A stretch of 64,000 nt of DNA, from assembly GCF_026126425.1 (NCBI RefSeq), contig NZ_JAFMPW010000002.1, positions 372,001-436,000 on the forward strand, given 5' to 3'. This DNA comes from Muriicola sp. Z0-33. Its GTDB lineage: Bacteria; Bacteroidota; Bacteroidia; Flavobacteriales; Flavobacteriaceae. Each line of letters starts with the position of its first letter. Within the stretch, counting starts at the first letter, position 1. This document shows, piece by piece, positions 34,558 to 43,666 of this stretch. The notes under the pieces were generated by a model. It was not told the origin of the DNA and did no database searches. It worked only from the letters and a program-made list of their open reading frames with translations. The position numbers and the translations under genes are program-made.

Positions 34558-35868
34558 ATGAAAACTACTATTTCCATCTTCTGGTTTCGCAGAGATCTAA
34601 GACTGGAAGATAACGCTGGCTTGCATGCTGCGTTAATGGACGAACATCCGGTATTACCCATTTTTATTTTTGACCCTGACATTCTTGATCAATTGGCCAA
34701 TAATGATGCCAGGATAACCTTTATTCACAGCACTTTAAAGCAGATGAATAAAAGTCTTGATGTATCTTATCAATGTGCTGTATCCATGTATTTTGGGAAG
34801 CCGGTAGATATATTTGAACAGCTAATTGGGCAATTTGATATCCGGGCGGTTTTTACCAACCATGATTATGAACCTTACGCTATCAAAAGGGATAAAGAGG
34901 TTGGGGAAATATTGGATGCCCACCAGATTGAATTGAAAACTTTTAAAGATCAGGTGCTATTTGAGAAAGATGAAGTACTCAAGAATGACGGGACGCCTTA
35001 TGTAGTATATACTCCATATATGCGCAAATGGAAAGAGCAGTTCAATGCAGAGACCCATCTTAAAGAGTTCAGCACCGCACCTTTTATGCACAGGTTGATG
35101 AAGTTGGACAAATATCCTACGCTATCACTTTCGGACATTGGGTTTCTACCATCTTCAATTAGAGTTGTGGATTATGACAGCAGTCCGGAGATTATTAATA
35201 ACTACGAAGCAACAAGAAACTTCCCGGCCCTGATTGGGGGAACTTCAAGATTAGGACCACATCTGCGTTTTGGCACTGTCTCTATTAGAAAAATGGTCAG
35301 AAAAGCCATTGCTGAAGAAAATGAAATATTTTGGAATGAATTGATCTGGAGAGAATTCTTTATGCAGATTCTCTGGCATTATCCTCATACAGTATTACAG
35401 GCATTCAAACCAAAATACGACAGAATAAAGTGGCGAAATGATGAAGACGAGTTTAAAAAATGGACAAGTGGTACCACAGGTTACGCCCTGGTAGATGCGG
35501 GAATGAGAGAGTTAAACAAAACAGGATATATGCATAACAGGGTGCGTATGTTGGTAGCCAGTTTCCTCTGCAAACATTTGCTGATAGATTGGCGTTGGGG
35601 GGAAGCCTACTTCGCCCAAAAATTACTGGATTATGAGATGTCTAGCAATGTCGGCAATTGGCAATGGGCCGCCGGGAGTGGCGTAGATGCAGCCCCTTAT
35701 TTCAGAATATTTAATCCGATGACCCAGATTAAAAAATTTGATAAAGATCATAAATACATCAACAAGTGGGTCCCGGAACTACAGCAACTTAGTTATCCTG
35801 ATAAAATGGTTGAACACAAAATGGCACGAGAGCGATGTCTTGCCGCTTACAAGGAAGCCCTTCAATAA
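34558..35868 (+). CDS. phrB: Deoxyribodipyrimidine photolyase (CPD class I type) or related cryptochrome
   Basis: The 436-aa flavoprotein starts with the antenna domain motif FWFRRDLRLEDNAGL. The FAD-binding C-terminal half has LGPHLRFGTVSIRKMV, WNELIWREFFMQILWHYP and the FAD-binding/Trp-triad segment NVGNWQWAAGSGVDAAPYFRIFNP. It repairs cyclobutane pyrimidine dimers using blue light. Class I is favoured over DASH-type cryptochromes, but photolyase and signalling homologues cannot be fully separated by eye. The ATG at 34558 is 1 nt after the SDR stop; a TTG at 34522 would extend it into the SDR gene. Confidence 0.9.
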   Translation: MKTTISIFWFRRDLRLEDNAGLHAALMDEHPVLPIFIFDPDILDQLANNDARITFIHSTLKQMNKSLDVSYQCAVSMYFGKPVDIFEQLIGQFDIRAVFTNHDYEPYAIKRDKEVGEILDAHQIELKTFKDQVLFEKDEVLKNDGTPYVVYTPYMRKWKEQFNAETHLKEFSTAPFMHRLMKLDKYPTLSLSDIGFLPSSIRVVDYDSSPEIINNYEATRNFPALIGGTSRLGPHLRFGTVSIRKMVRKAIAEENEIFWNELIWREFFMQILWHYPHTVLQAFKPKYDRIKWRNDEDEFKKWTSGTTGYALVDAGMRELNKTGYMHNRVRMLVASFLCKHLLIDWRWGEAYFAQKLLDYEMSSNVGNWQWAAGSGVDAAPYFRIFNPMTQIKKFDKDHKYINKWVPELQQLSYPDKMVEHKMARERCLAAYKEALQ

Positions 35869-35899
35869 TAACAAAGCAGCCTCTACTTTATTTTTGACC

Positions 35900-36949
35900 T
35901 TATTTTGACAGTTGATATTCTAACTCCCTTTTTTCTGCAAGACGGAATTTCAAAGTGTTCAAATAACGCAGCGCATTATTGTCGTTATAATCCGAGTAAG
36001 CCTTGCTGGCCCATTTCATAGCAGCATCAAGATCACCATTAATCTCATTTATTATAGCCATATTGTAGCAGGCACGGCCGGCTACTTTTGTTTTAGGATG
36101 AGATAGCTCCTCTTCCCACAAGTCTGCAGCACCATCCCAGTCGCCCGTCTGAGCTCTGCGCTGGGCAATTTTAAAATTATCCGTTCCACGTACATAGTAA
36201 TCGCGTGCAATCCTTTTATTTATTGGCCTTAATCTGTAGGCATAATTTATGCCCAGCTTATTACTTATTTCCAGGACAGCTTCTTTTCTGCCGATAATAG
36301 CTTCAAAGGCTTTAACAGGATTAATCCCTGCTCCTTTCAAAGAGACCAGATCATAAGTGCTGAATTCGTCTAATATTAGCCTACGCTGCGGGTCATAAAT
36401 TCTCCAGCCATTCTTTATCTGCGTATTTAGTGTAAGACCATGTGCCGGAATCTCGGCTTTAATCCCAAGATCGTTGGGAACTGTCATCTTGGTTAGCTTA
36501 TAATGTGCCCTGGTATCGGTATCGTAGAATTCTAAAGAAAAAATAGCATCTACATTATAGGTTTCACACAGGTTTTCTATAGATTTCCAGGGTAATGAAG
36601 CCGGCAATACCGCAAGTCCTCCTCTGGGTACATTCTGGTCGTTGATCACTACTATTTCGGCAAACCTGCCGCTGGCCTCCAACTCATCAAATAACCCCTG
36701 TACTGCCCTTTCCGAACCCTCCTTATCTAATTTAAGGCCTTCGAGTGAAAGTATCTGGTCTATTTTATCAAGTGTTTTATTTGCTTCCGAAGCGGTACTT
36801 CGATTGAGTATTCCAATTTTTTGGACATCCGAATGCACAAAAACCGGTGCGGGCTCTATTGCATTCATGGTAAGCCTGTTGGTAGGGCTGCAACTAGTAA
36901 TAATAAGGCACAGGACTATGCCTTCAAGTATAAGGTTAAGCTTTTTCAT
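35900..36949 (-). CDS. DUF6340-like lipoprotein with TPR region
   Basis: The 349-aa product has a lipoprotein signal (GIVLCLIITSC, Cys20). The middle (~40-230) is an alpha/beta domain with a possible enzyme-like look (VQKIGILNRSTASEANK, YNVDAIFSLEFYDT). The C-terminus (~255-345) carries TPR-type helices (WDGAADLWEEELSHPKTKVAGRACYNMAIINEINGDLDAAMKWASKAY). Function is unknown; it is predicted to be membrane-anchored in the periplasm. It converges with the photolyase gene (31-nt gap) and has no obvious operon partner. Confidence 0.75.
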   Translation of the reverse strand: MKKLNLILEGIVLCLIITSCSPTNRLTMNAIEPAPVFVHSDVQKIGILNRSTASEANKTLDKIDQILSLEGLKLDKEGSERAVQGLFDELEASGRFAEIVVINDQNVPRGGLAVLPASLPWKSIENLCETYNVDAIFSLEFYDTDTRAHYKLTKMTVPNDLGIKAEIPAHGLTLNTQIKNGWRIYDPQRRLILDEFSTYDLVSLKGAGINPVKAFEAIIGRKEAVLEISNKLGINYAYRLRPINKRIARDYYVRGTDNFKIAQRRAQTGDWDGAADLWEEELSHPKTKVAGRACYNMAIINEINGDLDAAMKWASKAYSDYNDNNALRYLNTLKFRLAEKRELEYQLSK

Positions 36950-37163
36950 GGGACTGAAATTGATTATTTTAAAAAAACCAGGTTGTAATCTATTTAATCA
37001 TCTTGTAATTAAACAGATACAGCACGGAAAAATTGTATTCTAACCAAAATAATTATTGCTCCCGCTTACAATTCTTTCCAACTATTAAGCTCGTTTTTTT
37101 TAGTATATTTAGTTGCAGGAATATTGCACAGCATTTGTATATAAATAAGATAGATTTCCAATT

Positions 37164-37583
37164 ATGTCTGGTAACAAAACTCTTCCAAATGAGGCTTCTG
37201 TAACTCAGTTTTTAGATAAAATATCAGCCCCCCAAAAGAAAGAAGATGCTTATTTTCTATTAGAGTTAATGAAAGACATCACCGGAGAGGCACCTGTGAT
37301 GTGGGGGCCATCTATTATTGGTTTTGGAAGCTATCATTATAAATACGATTCTGGCCGAGAAGGTGATATGCTGTTGACCGGCTTTTCACCCAGGGCACAG
37401 AATTTTTCCTTATATATTATGGCGGGTTTTGATAGATATGAACCGCTAATGAAAAAACTTGGTAAACACAGTACAGGAAAAACCTGCCTGTATATTAAAC
37501 GTCTGTCCGATATTGACATTGAAGTTTTAAAAGAACTCATTGCCACCTCTTACATACATTACAACAAGAAATATAACGGCTAA
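37164..37583 (+). CDS. DUF1801 domain protein
   Basis: The 139-aa cytoplasmic protein is of the DUF1801/YdhG-like type: VTQFLDKISAPQKKEDAYFLLELMKDITGEAPVMWGPSIIGFGSYHYKYDSGREGD, then FSPRAQNFSLYIM and HSTGKTCLYIKRLSDIDIEVLKELI. These proteins are small alpha/beta domains with no established activity. It is 14 nt before the M20 amidohydrolase gene on the same strand and probably co-transcribed. The 214-nt spacer upstream shows no clear promoter that I can identify. Confidence 0.88.
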   Translation: MSGNKTLPNEASVTQFLDKISAPQKKEDAYFLLELMKDITGEAPVMWGPSIIGFGSYHYKYDSGREGDMLLTGFSPRAQNFSLYIMAGFDRYEPLMKKLGKHSTGKTCLYIKRLSDIDIEVLKELIATSYIHYNKKYNG

Positions 37584-37597
37584 TCAAATATTTAAAA

Positions 37598-39025
37598 ATG
37601 AGAAAATTAATCCTAATTGGGATACTGCTGCTAATTGGGCCGGTAGTACTTGCCCAGAAAATGAATTCAAATAAGAAAGCGGCCCTGGCCAGCATTGAAA
37701 AACATGAACAAGCCCTTATAAAAATAAGTGATTCTATATGGGCTTTAGCCGAAGAAGCTTTTCAAGAGGTAGGCTCCTCAAGGATATTGGCCGATTACGC
37801 TGAAAACAACGGGTTTACTGTTCAGCGCGGCGTTGCAGGAATGCCCACAGCATTTGTAGCCACCTACGGTTCTGGTAAGCCTGTAATCAGTGTTCTTGGT
37901 GAATTTGATGCCTTGCCGGGGATTTCACAAAAAGCATCTCCTGTAAAATCCCCCCTGAAAGAAGGGGCTGCAGGCCATGGGTGCGGACATAACCTGTTCG
38001 GCACGGCAAGCCTTGGTGCCGCTATCGCCGCTAAGGAACTTATAGAAAAGGGTAAACTTAAAGGCACAATTAAGTTCTTTGGCACCCCGTCTGAGGAAAA
38101 ATATTTTGGAAAAATCTGGATGGTAAAGGCCGGTCTTTGGGACGATGTAGATGTAAATCTAAGTTGGCACCCCGCTGCAGCTACAAAAGCAGATGTGCAA
38201 AGTTCTCTGGCTCTGGTAGATTTTAAAGTGGAGTTTTTTGGTCAGGCTGCCCATGCCTCTTCGGATCCCTGGAATGGCAGAAGTGCTTCGGATGCATTAG
38301 AACTCTATACTACAGGAATTAATTATTATCGGGAACATATAAAACCGACAGTGCGCATTCATTACCACATACAGGATGGTGGGCAAGTAGTTAATGTAGT
38401 TCCCGATTATTCTAAAATATGGGTCAGGGTAAGAGATACCAAACGCAGCGGTATGATGCCGGTATATGAACAGGTGCAAAAAATGGTTGAAGGAGCAGCA
38501 ATTATGGCCAACGTTGATTACAAAATCTCACTGATATCAGGGATCTATGAAGTACTGGTAAACCGTGCCGGGGGTGAAATTATGCAAAAGAATTTGGAAT
38601 TGCTGGGCCCAATTACCTATTCGGAAGAAGAAATTGCATTTGGAAAGAAAATACAGGAGATCACAGGTAAACCCCAGGTGGGCATGGATAGCAAAATAAA
38701 CAAGTTAGAAGAGACAAAAGAGCATCCGGGAGGTGGTTCTACAGATGTTGGTGATGTCAGCTGGAATGTGGCCAATATAAATCTCAGTGTTACTACCGCT
38801 CCCAAAGACACCCCTTGGCACTCATGGGCCGTGGTGGCCTGTGGAGGCATGAGTATTGGCCATAAGGGAATGGAATATGCGGCCAAGGCGATGAGCATGA
38901 CGATGGTAGACCTTTTTGAAGATCCAAAACTTGTAGAGAAAGTTAAAAAGGAATATGTGGAAAGAAAAGGAGATCAGCAATATGAGGCAATAGTCCCGGA
39001 AGGACCTCCCCCTATTGGCGGATAA
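37598..39025 (+). CDS. M20 family amidohydrolase/peptidase (AbgB-like), exported
   Basis: The 475-aa product has a signal peptide (LILIGILLLIGPVVLAQK). The metal-binding motifs of the M20D amidohydrolase group are VISVLGEFDALPG and AGHGCGHNLFGTASLG, with the catalytic Glu pair in FGTPSEEKYFGK, and a later His/Glu ligand in GGGSTDVGDVSW and TPWHSWAVVACGG. It should hydrolyse N-acyl or aminobenzoyl-glutamate-like amides in the periplasm. No transporter is adjacent. It follows the DUF1801 gene by 14 nt. Confidence 0.9.
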   Translation: MRKLILIGILLLIGPVVLAQKMNSNKKAALASIEKHEQALIKISDSIWALAEEAFQEVGSSRILADYAENNGFTVQRGVAGMPTAFVATYGSGKPVISVLGEFDALPGISQKASPVKSPLKEGAAGHGCGHNLFGTASLGAAIAAKELIEKGKLKGTIKFFGTPSEEKYFGKIWMVKAGLWDDVDVNLSWHPAAATKADVQSSLALVDFKVEFFGQAAHASSDPWNGRSASDALELYTTGINYYREHIKPTVRIHYHIQDGGQVVNVVPDYSKIWVRVRDTKRSGMMPVYEQVQKMVEGAAIMANVDYKISLISGIYEVLVNRAGGEIMQKNLELLGPITYSEEEIAFGKKIQEITGKPQVGMDSKINKLEETKEHPGGGSTDVGDVSWNVANINLSVTTAPKDTPWHSWAVVACGGMSIGHKGMEYAAKAMSMTMVDLFEDPKLVEKVKKEYVERKGDQQYEAIVPEGPPPIGG

Positions 39026-39067
39026 TCTTGCACCTTTACTATGAATAAATAAAACTATCTTTAATTT

Positions 39068-39364
39068 ATGAACGACCTCAAACTAACTGATAATTCGGAT
39101 GCCCGGCAGTACCAGGTGCAAATCGGAGACCAAATTGCCAGGATAGAGTATATAAAGGCAAAGGATAAGATATACCTCACTCATACAGAGGTCCCCATTG
39201 CTCTGGAGGGCAATGGTATTGGCTCTCAATTGGTGAATATGGCCCTGGAAGATATTGATAAAAAAGATTTAACACTCATTCCATTATGCCCTTTCGTTGC
39301 TGGCTATATTAAGGACCATCCGGAATGGAAGAAATTAGTATTAAAAGGAATAAATATCAAATAA
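39068..39364 (+). CDS. YjdJ-type GNAT N-acetyltransferase
   Basis: The 98-aa protein is a minimal GNAT domain of the Gcn5-related YjdJ group: ARIEYIKAKDKIYLTHTEVPIALEGNGIGSQLVNMALEDI with the acetyl-CoA loop GNGIGSQ, then LIPLCPFVAGYIKDHPEW. It ends 1 nt before the YjdI-like iron-sulfur gene. The yjdI-yjdJ pair is also adjacent in E. coli, so the two probably work together, though the role is not known. Confidence 0.85.
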   Translation: MNDLKLTDNSDARQYQVQIGDQIARIEYIKAKDKIYLTHTEVPIALEGNGIGSQLVNMALEDIDKKDLTLIPLCPFVAGYIKDHPEWKKLVLKGINIK

Positions 39365-39365
39365 T

Positions 39366-39797
39366 ATGGGAGAAAGAGAAATTATAAAGGAGTATTCTAA
39401 CGAAGAGTTGACTGTAGTTTGGAAGCCTAAATTATGTATCCATGCCGCGGTATGTGTAAAGACATTACCCGATGTATACGATCCTGAAGGCAAACCCTGG
39501 ATTACTCCTGAAAATGCCAGTGCGGATGCCCTGAGAGCACAGATAGATAAGTGCCCTTCCGGAGCACTGTCTTATTATACTAAAGGTGAAAAAAAAGAAA
39601 ATAAGATGAGCGATAACAGTACAAAAGTAGAAGTAGCAGCCAACGGGCCATTATTGGTGCATGGCATCCTTGAGGTTAAAAATACCGATGGTTCCCTGGA
39701 GAATAAAAAAAGAACAACCGCCTTCTGCCGTTGCGGTGCATCCACCAATAAACCCTACTGCGATGGCAGCCATAATGAAATTGGCTTTGAAGGCTAG
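39366..39797 (+). CDS. YjdI-like (4Fe-4S) domain fused to a CDGSH iron-sulfur domain
   Basis: The 143-aa protein has an N-terminal YjdI/Fer4-type domain (~10-75: WKPKLCIHAAVCVKTLPDVYDPEGKPW, then IDKCPSGALSYY, giving the Cys set). The C-terminal CDGSH domain (~115-140) is AFCRCGASTNKPYCDGSHNE. The CDGSH half holds three Cys and the His of a [2Fe-2S] cluster. Such fusions probably act in redox or iron-sulfur signalling in the cytoplasm. It is 1 nt downstream of the GNAT gene. Confidence 0.9.
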   Translation: MGEREIIKEYSNEELTVVWKPKLCIHAAVCVKTLPDVYDPEGKPWITPENASADALRAQIDKCPSGALSYYTKGEKKENKMSDNSTKVEVAANGPLLVHGILEVKNTDGSLENKKRTTAFCRCGASTNKPYCDGSHNEIGFEG

Positions 39798-39812
39798 GGA
39801 AAAGCGGGTAGC

Positions 39813-40715
39813 ATGCGAAAGAATTTGTTATTAATGGCCTCCCTGACCTTGTTAACTTTTACAGGGAATGCACAGGAAGATGCCCTCAGGACTTTTGAAC
39901 CTCTGGCAAATACCAGATGGGCTGCGGAAGGTAACTGGGGGGATGGCTCCGCATTTAAACAAGAGGTATTTTTCCAGTATAATTTAAAAAAGAAGATAGT
40001 CATTGCCAGGTCTGATGGGTTTACCAATGCAGAGCGGACTGCCTTTGGTAGTCGTAACTATGGTATTCGGCAATACGACAGTATTACTGGAAAGATTAAA
40101 TTTTGGGAATTTGACGTTTTTGGCGGCCTGACTATGGGCGAGGTCATCGCCGATGGTAAAAACATTTTGTACCAATACGATTATGGTGACAGCAGAGTGA
40201 CGGATATGTGGGAATATGTAAACGATTCTACCTACAATTTTATCGTGGGCAGCTATAATAACAAACAATGGGGACAGCGTTTTCTTGAAACACAGTTTAA
40301 ACGTATATACACAACAAATAAACTAGAGGAATACGGCAAAAAGTTGGCCGGAAAATGGAGCTCAAAAGCCTGGGACGGTCAATTAATTGAAAAATGGGTT
40401 ATAGATGAGAATGGGCATTTATTACAACATGCAGAATATATAGAAAAAGGGGCTGTGCTGTATAAGGCCAGTTCCAAAATTGAAAGGGTAAATCAGGAGT
40501 TAATCATTTTTTCGGTGATCAAAGGGAATAATCCAAAGATTTTTAAAGCGATTTCCGAATCCGCCACAAGTATTACTTTCGAGAATACCGAGTATGGATA
40601 TCCTAACAAACTCAAATATATATTTAATGCTGATGGTACATATCACCGCACTATTAGCGGTAAAGAAAATGGAGAAGAAAAAAGCTATACCTTTGAGTTT
40701 ACACGGTCAGAATAA
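39813..40715 (+). CDS. Exported protein of unknown function, lipocalin-like beta repeats
   Basis: The 300-aa product has a signal peptide (LLLMASLTLLTFTGNAQ). The mature part looks like two tandem beta-barrel halves: LANTRWAAEGNWGDGSAFKQEVFFQYNLKKKI, and later EEYGKKLAGKWSSKAWDGQLIEKWVIDENGHLLQHAEY. Each half has a W-x-G-x-W-like start, as in lipocalin/DUF1579-type proteins. No catalytic motif is visible. It is 15 nt downstream of the iron-sulfur gene and may be the last gene of that unit. Confidence 0.75.
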   Translation: MRKNLLLMASLTLLTFTGNAQEDALRTFEPLANTRWAAEGNWGDGSAFKQEVFFQYNLKKKIVIARSDGFTNAERTAFGSRNYGIRQYDSITGKIKFWEFDVFGGLTMGEVIADGKNILYQYDYGDSRVTDMWEYVNDSTYNFIVGSYNNKQWGQRFLETQFKRIYTTNKLEEYGKKLAGKWSSKAWDGQLIEKWVIDENGHLLQHAEYIEKGAVLYKASSKIERVNQELIIFSVIKGNNPKIFKAISESATSITFENTEYGYPNKLKYIFNADGTYHRTISGKENGEEKSYTFEFTRSE

Positions 40716-40798
40716 TCCGTTTAATAACACACTCTTCAGAACATTTTAAATACGGTTAAATTAAACCCATCCTAATTAGTACTAAATCATTACTACCT

Positions 40799-41242
40799 AT
40801 GAAATATATACTCTGCCTTTTGTTTACTGTGAATTGCTTTATGCTGAGCAGCCAATCATTCGACTTTCAATACGACCACTACTCTTTGATTATTAAGGAT
40901 CTGGAGAAAACGGGAGATTTTTATGCCAATATTCTGAAACTGGAAGAAATACCACATCCCTCCGCCAGCAGCGGATTTAGATGGTTCAGGATAAAAGGGA
41001 ACTCACAGTTACATTTAATTGGTAAAGACAAGGTGGCTATGCAGCACAGTAAAAGTGTTCATCTGTGTCTGGCAACTCAAAACCTGGACAAATTTATAGA
41101 TCACCTAAATAAAAATAATATCCCATTTTGGGACTGGCCCGGAAAGGAAGGAGCAATAACCAATAGGGCGGATGGTGTTAAACAAATATATATTAAAGAC
41201 CCTGAGAACAATTGGGTAGAGATAAATACAGCTATGCATTAA
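40799..41242 (+). CDS. Exported VOC (glyoxalase-like) family protein
   Basis: The 147-aa protein has a signal peptide (ILCLLFTVNCFMLSSQS) in front of one VOC domain: YDHYSLIIKDLEKTGDFYANILKLEEIPH (His metal ligand), HLIGKDKVAMQHSKSVHLCLAT, and IKDPENNWVEINT with the terminal Glu ligand. VOC enzymes are usually cytoplasmic, so the secretion signal is unusual. The reaction is unknown. It stands alone between the 39.8-kb gene and the pirin gene. Confidence 0.85.
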   Translation: MKYILCLLFTVNCFMLSSQSFDFQYDHYSLIIKDLEKTGDFYANILKLEEIPHPSASSGFRWFRIKGNSQLHLIGKDKVAMQHSKSVHLCLATQNLDKFIDHLNKNNIPFWDWPGKEGAITNRADGVKQIYIKDPENNWVEINTAMH

Positions 41243-41317
41243 TCCTATATTTTCATTAACAATTTGATGGGAATTAAGAGCGCTTTTTAGTGGTATTTTT
41301 ATAGCTAAATTATTTAT

Positions 41318-42316
41318 ATGGACAAGGCTGTTGAGCAAATTTTCCCCCTGGGATTTCCCTGGCAAACCCAGGACCCGTTTTTATTTTGTGTATATCATTT
41401 AGATCATTACCCTGAAGGCAATGAGGATATGGGCCCGGCTGCGTCCCTGGAAGGACGAAATCTGGGGAACGACTTTACAGTAAAAGACGGCTGGCGGATG
41501 TATCACGGTGAAACTATTCCAGGTTTTCCTTACCACCCACACAGAGGGTTCGAAACTATTACAATTGTAAATAAAGGCTATTGTGATCATTCAGATTCGC
41601 TGGGAGCTGCAGGCAGGTTTGGCCAGGGAGACGTACAATGGATGACCGCCGGACGCGGGGTGCAGCATTCAGAAATGTTTCCTCTTTTAAAGACCAATGA
41701 AGAGAACCCCCTCGAATTGTTTCAGATCTGGTTAAATTTACCTAAGGCCAGCAAGTTTGTCGATCCGCATTTTAAGATGCTTTGGCACGAGGATATTCCG
41801 GTAGTGACATCAGATGGAGCTCAAATAAAAGTCATTGCGGGAAACTTTAATGGAGTCAAAGCCAATGCGCCTGCCCCCGATTCATGGGCCGCCGTAGAGG
41901 AAAACCAGGTGGCTATCTGGAATATTCATCTGGAAGCAAACAAAGAATTCACCCTGGACCCGGTATCTTCTGAAGTAAATAGAACACTGTACTTCTATGA
42001 AGGAGATAATATTAAAATTGAGGGTAGTACTATACAACCGGGAACTGGGATAGTCCTAAATGCTGAAGTTCCGGCCACAATTCAAAATGGCAATCAGCAG
42101 GGACATTTTCTGGTCTTACAAGGAAAGCCTATTGCTGAACCGGTGAGTAAATATGGTCCTTTTGTGATGAATACAGAGGAGGAAATACAGCAGGCGATGC
42201 AGGAATATCAGCTTACTCAGTTTGGAGGTTGGCCATGGCCCCATCCAGATAATGTACATCCCCGAAATAAAGGTAGGTTTGCAAAATATCCTGACGGAAC
42301 TTTGGTGGAAAAGTAA
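41318..42316 (+). CDS. Pirin family bicupin protein
   Basis: The 332-aa cytoplasmic protein is a pirin: the N-terminal cupin carries the metal-binding His set ([25 protein letters not shown], then [12 protein letters not shown], with Glu). The second cupin (~190-300) has lost these residues. The C-terminus ([14 protein letters not shown]) is typical of bacterial pirins near quercetinase-like enzymes. Its role is unclear; some pirins are metal-dependent quercetinases. It converges with murA (27-nt gap). Confidence 0.92.
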   Translation: MDKAVEQIFPLGFPWQTQDPFLFCVYHLDHYPEGNEDMGPAASLEGRNLGNDFTVKDGWRMYHGETIPGFPYHPHRGFETITIVNKGYCDHSDSLGAAGRFGQGDVQWMTAGRGVQHSEMFPLLKTNEENPLELFQIWLNLPKASKFVDPHFKMLWHEDIPVVTSDGAQIKVIAGNFNGVKANAPAPDSWAAVEENQVAIWNIHLEANKEFTLDPVSSEVNRTLYFYEGDNIKIEGSTIQPGTGIVLNAEVPATIQNGNQQGHFLVLQGKPIAEPVSKYGPFVMNTEEEIQQAMQEYQLTQFGGWPWPHPDNVHPRNKGRFAKYPDGTLVEK

Positions 42317-42343
42317 GGGAAAGTAAAACCAATTAGGAAAACC

Positions 42344-43651
42344 CTAAATTCTGGTGATTTTTGCACCTATGGCCCTGAGCCTGGTATCTATATCTTCATA
42401 TCCACGGTCTATCTGTTCAATATTGTGAATAATAGATGTCCCTTTGGCAGACAAAGCGGCAATTAAGAGAGAAACTCCCGCCCTGATATCGGGAGAAACC
42501 ATTGTAGTGGCCTTTAAGGTAGATTTAAAATCGTGCCCGATAACCGTTGCCCGGTGTGGATCGCATAATATAATCTTAGCGCCCATATCTATAAGTTTAT
42601 CTACAAAAAACAGTCGGCTTTCAAACATCTTTTGATGAATAACAACCTCTCCTTTAGCCTGGGTACTCATTACCAGTATAATACTGAGTAAGTCTGGTGT
42701 TAATCCTGGCCAGGGAGCATCAGCAACTGTGAGAATAGAACCATCAATAAAATTTTGAATCTCATATCCGTTTTTATGTTCCGGAATAAAGATGTCGTCG
42801 CCCCTGCGTTCTAATCGAATGCCCAGCTTGCGAAATACGCTAGGAATTTGCCCAAGATCATCCCAACTCACATCCTTTATAGTAAGTTCACTCCTGGTCA
42901 TGGCTGCGAGGCCAATCCAACTGCCAATTTCAATCATATCAGGAAGCATGGTATGCGTAGTCCCGCCTAATTCTTCCACCCCGTCTATCACCAATAAGTT
43001 AGATCCAATACCGCTGATCTTAGCTCCCATTCTATTGAGCATCTTACAAAGCTGCTGTAAATAAGGTTCACAAGCCGCGTTATAGATGGTTGTCTTCCCT
43101 TGGGCCAGAACTGCTGCCATTACAATATTGGCAGTACCTGTAACCGAAGCTTCATCAAGCAGCATATAAGTGCCCTGGAGCTTTTTGGCTTCAACGCCAT
43201 AAAAGTGTTCTTCACTATTATATCTGAAATCGGCTCCCAAATGAATAAAGCCTTCAAAATGGGTATCCAATCTTCTTCTTCCTATCTTATCACCACCCGG
43301 CTTTGGAATATACCCTTTGCCAAATCTTGCAAGAAGCGGACCCACCAACATAATAGATCCCCTTAGCCCACTACCATCCTTTTTAAACTTGCCGGATTGT
43401 AGATATTCCAAATCCACCTCATCTGCTTTAAAGCTATAGGATCCTTTTTTTTCTTTTTGCACTTTAACTCCTAGATCCTGCAATAATGCAATGAGCTTAT
43501 TGACGTCAACAATATCTGGAATGTTATTGATTGTTACGGTCTCCGGAGTAAGTAATACTGCACAGAGGACCTGGAGTGCTTCGTTTTTTGCCCCTTGCGG
43601 AGTTATCTCGCCATGAAGTTTCTGGCCGCCCTCAATTTTGAATGTTCCCAT
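42344..43651 (-). CDS. murA: UDP-N-acetylglucosamine 1-carboxyvinyltransferase MurA, Asp at the fosfomycin-Cys site
   Basis: The 435-aa enzyme transfers enolpyruvate from PEP to UDP-GlcNAc, the first committed step of peptidoglycan synthesis. Family motifs are GAKNEALQVLCAVLLT (N-terminal) and LRGSIMLVGPLLARFGKGYIPKPGGDKIG. The catalytic loop Cys of E. coli (Cys115 in PGGCTIG) is Asp121 here (PGGDKIG), the form known to give fosfomycin insensitivity. It precedes DUF4290 in the opposite reading order: DUF4290 is transcribed first and murA follows after 15 nt. Confidence 0.95.
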   Translation of the reverse strand: MGTFKIEGGQKLHGEITPQGAKNEALQVLCAVLLTPETVTINNIPDIVDVNKLIALLQDLGVKVQKEKKGSYSFKADEVDLEYLQSGKFKKDGSGLRGSIMLVGPLLARFGKGYIPKPGGDKIGRRRLDTHFEGFIHLGADFRYNSEEHFYGVEAKKLQGTYMLLDEASVTGTANIVMAAVLAQGKTTIYNAACEPYLQQLCKMLNRMGAKISGIGSNLLVIDGVEELGGTTHTMLPDMIEIGSWIGLAAMTRSELTIKDVSWDDLGQIPSVFRKLGIRLERRGDDIFIPEHKNGYEIQNFIDGSILTVADAPWPGLTPDLLSIILVMSTQAKGEVVIHQKMFESRLFFVDKLIDMGAKIILCDPHRATVIGHDFKSTLKATTMVSPDIRAGVSLLIAALSAKGTSIIHNIEQIDRGYEDIDTRLRAIGAKITRI

Positions 43652-43666
43652 TAAAGGATGAAAAAA

